DNA of 64,000 nucleotides from Sulfurifustis variabilis (GTDB lineage: Bacteria > Pseudomonadota > Gammaproteobacteria > Acidiferrobacterales > Sulfurifustaceae), in NCBI RefSeq assembly GCF_002355415.1, contig NZ_AP014936.1, forward strand, positions 1,550,001 to 1,614,000, in the 5' to 3' direction. The position numbers and the translations under genes were made by a program. Position 1 is the stretch's first letter, and each line of letters opens with the position of its first letter. The notes beneath the pieces were generated by a model that was given only the letters and a program-made list of their open reading frames with translations, had not been told where the DNA came from and searched no databases. This document shows positions 62,535 through 64,000 of this stretch, in pieces.

Positions 62535-63812
62535 ATGAACAAGGCGATACAGGCCGTGCGCGGCATGAACGACCTGTTGCCCGACGCCGTCGCGCGCTGG
62601 CAGCATGCGGAAGCGACCGCCCGGGCGGTCTTCGATGCCTACGGTTATCGCGAGATTCGCCTCCCGGTCGTCGAGCGTACGGAGCTTTTTGCGCGCTCCA
62701 TCGGCGAGCACACGGATATCGTCGAGAAGGAGATGTACACGTTCGAGGACCGTAACGGCGATCGACTCACGTTGCGTCCTGAAGGTACCGCCGGCTGTGT
62801 TCGTGCGGGGATCGAGAGTGGCCTGCTCCATAACCAGGTTCAACGCCTCTGGTACGCGGGACCGATGTTCCGTCACGAGCGGCCGCAGAAGGGCCGTTAT
62901 CGCCAGTTCCATCAGATCGGCGCGGAGGTTTTCGGTCTACACGGCCCGGATATCGACGCCGAGCTCATCCTGCTCAACGCACGCCTTTGGCGCGCGCTCG
63001 GGCTCACGGATCTGGAGCTCGAAGTCAACTCGCTGGGCGCGCCGGCGGCACGCGCCGCATACCGCGAGAAGCTGGTAGGCTACCTTCGCGCCCGCGTCGA
63101 CGAGCTCGACGAGGACAGCCGCCGACGGCTCGACAGCAATCCATTGCGCGTCCTGGACAGCAAGAACCCGGCCATGCAGGACGTCATCGCCGGCGCACCG
63201 AACCTGCTCGAGCACCTCGACGCCCCCTCGCGCGATCACTTCGAGGGATTACGGGCGCTCCTCGACGCGGCCGGCGTCCGCTATCGCGTCAACCCTCGAC
63301 TGGTGCGCGGACTCGATTACTACACGCGCACGGTGTACGAGTGGACGACCGACCGCCTCGGGGCGCAGGCGACGGTGTGCGCCGGGGGACGTTATGATGG
63401 GCTCGTGGAGCTGCTGGGCGGCAAGACGACCCCGGCAATCGGCTTCGCACTCGGGATGGAGCGACTGGTCGAGCTGCTCGCGCAAGCTCCGGCGGAGGAG
63501 GCCGACCGGACGGAAGTCTATGTCGCCGCCGCCGCGGCCGAGGCGGCGCACGACGCCTTGCGACTGGCCGAGGGCCTGCGCGATCGCGGCGTCCGCGTCG
63601 AGTGGCACTGTGGCGGCGGAAGCCTCAAGAGTCAGCTGAAGCGGGCCGACCGCAGCGGCGCGCGCTACGCGGTGCTGCTCGGAACCGGCGAAGCGGCCGT
63701 GGTGAAGGACCTGCGTGGTCGGGAAGGCCAGGTCGAGCGGGCGCGCGCAGAGTTAGAGGATTATCTGATGACGCACCTGCGGGCTGCGTCGGGCGAGGAG
63801 AGAACCGGGTGA
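62535..63812 (+). CDS. hisS: Histidyl-tRNA synthetase
   Basis: This 425-residue class II synthetase has motif 1 ([15 protein letters not shown]...), motif 2 ([15 protein letters not shown], then [28 protein letters not shown]) and the histidine-specific loop [15 protein letters not shown], then [15 protein letters not shown]. Motif 3 is [15 protein letters not shown]. The C-terminal anticodon domain begins [10 protein letters not shown]. The length is normal. In many relatives ispG lies between rodZ and hisS; here the two are only 26 bp apart, so ispG must be elsewhere. Confidence 0.96.
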   Translation: MNKAIQAVRGMNDLLPDAVARWQHAEATARAVFDAYGYREIRLPVVERTELFARSIGEHTDIVEKEMYTFEDRNGDRLTLRPEGTAGCVRAGIESGLLHNQVQRLWYAGPMFRHERPQKGRYRQFHQIGAEVFGLHGPDIDAELILLNARLWRALGLTDLELEVNSLGAPAARAAYREKLVGYLRARVDELDEDSRRRLDSNPLRVLDSKNPAMQDVIAGAPNLLEHLDAPSRDHFEGLRALLDAAGVRYRVNPRLVRGLDYYTRTVYEWTTDRLGAQATVCAGGRYDGLVELLGGKTTPAIGFALGMERLVELLAQAPAEEADRTEVYVAAAAAEAAHDALRLAEGLRDRGVRVEWHCGGGSLKSQLKRADRSGARYAVLLGTGEAAVVKDLRGREGQVERARAELEDYLMTHLRAASGEERTG

Positions 63813-64000
63813 GCGCGTATACCGAACAAGAAGAGCTCGAGAAGATCAAGGCCTGGTGGAAGACCTACGGCGGGGCGCTGATCCTGGGCGTCCTGCTGGG
63901 CATCGGCCTGCTCTTCGGCAACAAGTACTGGACCCAATACAAGGAGGAACGGCTTGCGCGCGCCTCGGACGTGTACGCCGAAATGTTGTCGCAGGTGCGT
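63809..64000 (+). CDS. yfgM: YfgM-like ancillary protein (partial, 3' end off the window)
   Basis: Sixty-four residues are visible. They begin [59 protein letters not shown]. This is the standard YfgM start: a cytoplasmic lead, one membrane helix (about 21-40), then the start of the TPR-like periplasmic part. YfgM joins PpiD at the Sec translocon and lies between hisS and bamB in gammaproteobacteria. The GTG at 63809 overlaps the hisS stop. The C-terminal part is outside the window. Confidence 0.92.
   Translation, partial: MSAYTEQEELEKIKAWWKTYGGALILGVLLGIGLLFGNKYWTQYKEERLARASDVYAEMLSQVR

Overview
The window is high-GC, gene-dense DNA that looks like a gammaproteobacterial chromosome. The evidence is two conserved housekeeping blocks: suhB / trmJ-cysE-iscR-iscA followed by a sufBCDSUT operon, and ndk-rlmN-pilF-rodZ-hisS-yfgM. 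Both orders are typical of Gammaproteobacteria. The SUF regulator of Xanthomonas type and the SufU/SufT set point to a free-living member outside the enterics. I cannot name the genus. I see no tRNA, rRNA, CRISPR array, transposase or integrase.

Region 1 (1-600, minus strand) holds the start of an exported protein with a formylglycine-generating-enzyme-like fold, cut by the window edge, and a tiny poly-glycine lipoprotein.

Region 2 (911-29832, almost all plus strand, many 4-bp ATGA/GTGA overlaps) is a large exopolysaccharide locus. It has a hexapeptide acyltransferase, four GT4 and four GT2 glycosyltransferases, an O-antigen ligase/polymerase-type membrane protein, three complete asparagine-synthetase-type amidotransferases plus one degenerate copy, two tandem GNAT/FemAB-like acyltransferases, a fused (bi-domain) oxidoreductase, a heparinase II/III-type lyase, a methyltransferase and an AlgD-like GDP-mannose 6-dehydrogenase. 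A secreted beta-helix protein sits on the opposite strand at 22524-24248. Together these suggest a uronic-acid-containing polymer that is amidated, acylated and trimmed.

Region 3 (29854-47514) starts with two small exported proteins on the minus strand (one a fibronectin-III lipoprotein). It continues on the plus strand with a second, nearly complete Wzx/Wzy-type export locus: a membrane protein with a dead receiver domain and an NTF2-like C-terminus, a GfcA/YjbE-like small protein, a YjbH outer-membrane protein, a giant polysaccharide export protein with six SLBB repeats, a Wzz-type chain-length protein, a Wzx flippase, an FkbM methyltransferase, three glycosyltransferases, a Wzy polymerase and the initiating undecaprenyl-phosphate sugar transferase. 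A sugar nucleotidyltransferase faces it on the minus strand. Its outer-membrane part resembles the E. coli group 4 capsule (gfc/yjb) systems, but GfcB, GfcC and the Wzb/Wzc phosphatase-kinase pair are not seen here.

Region 4 (47647-64000) is housekeeping: a conserved protein with a PilZ-like C-terminus, suhB (minus), trmJ, cysE, iscR, iscA, a second Rrf2 regulator, sufB-C-D-S-U-T, a Rieske ferredoxin, ndk, rlmN, pilF, rodZ, hisS and the start of yfgM. Iron-sulfur assembly here is a hybrid: IscR and IscA of the ISC type, the rest of the SUF type, with a sigma70-like promoter in front of each regulator. The IscR promoter carries a perfect half of the type-1 IscR box.
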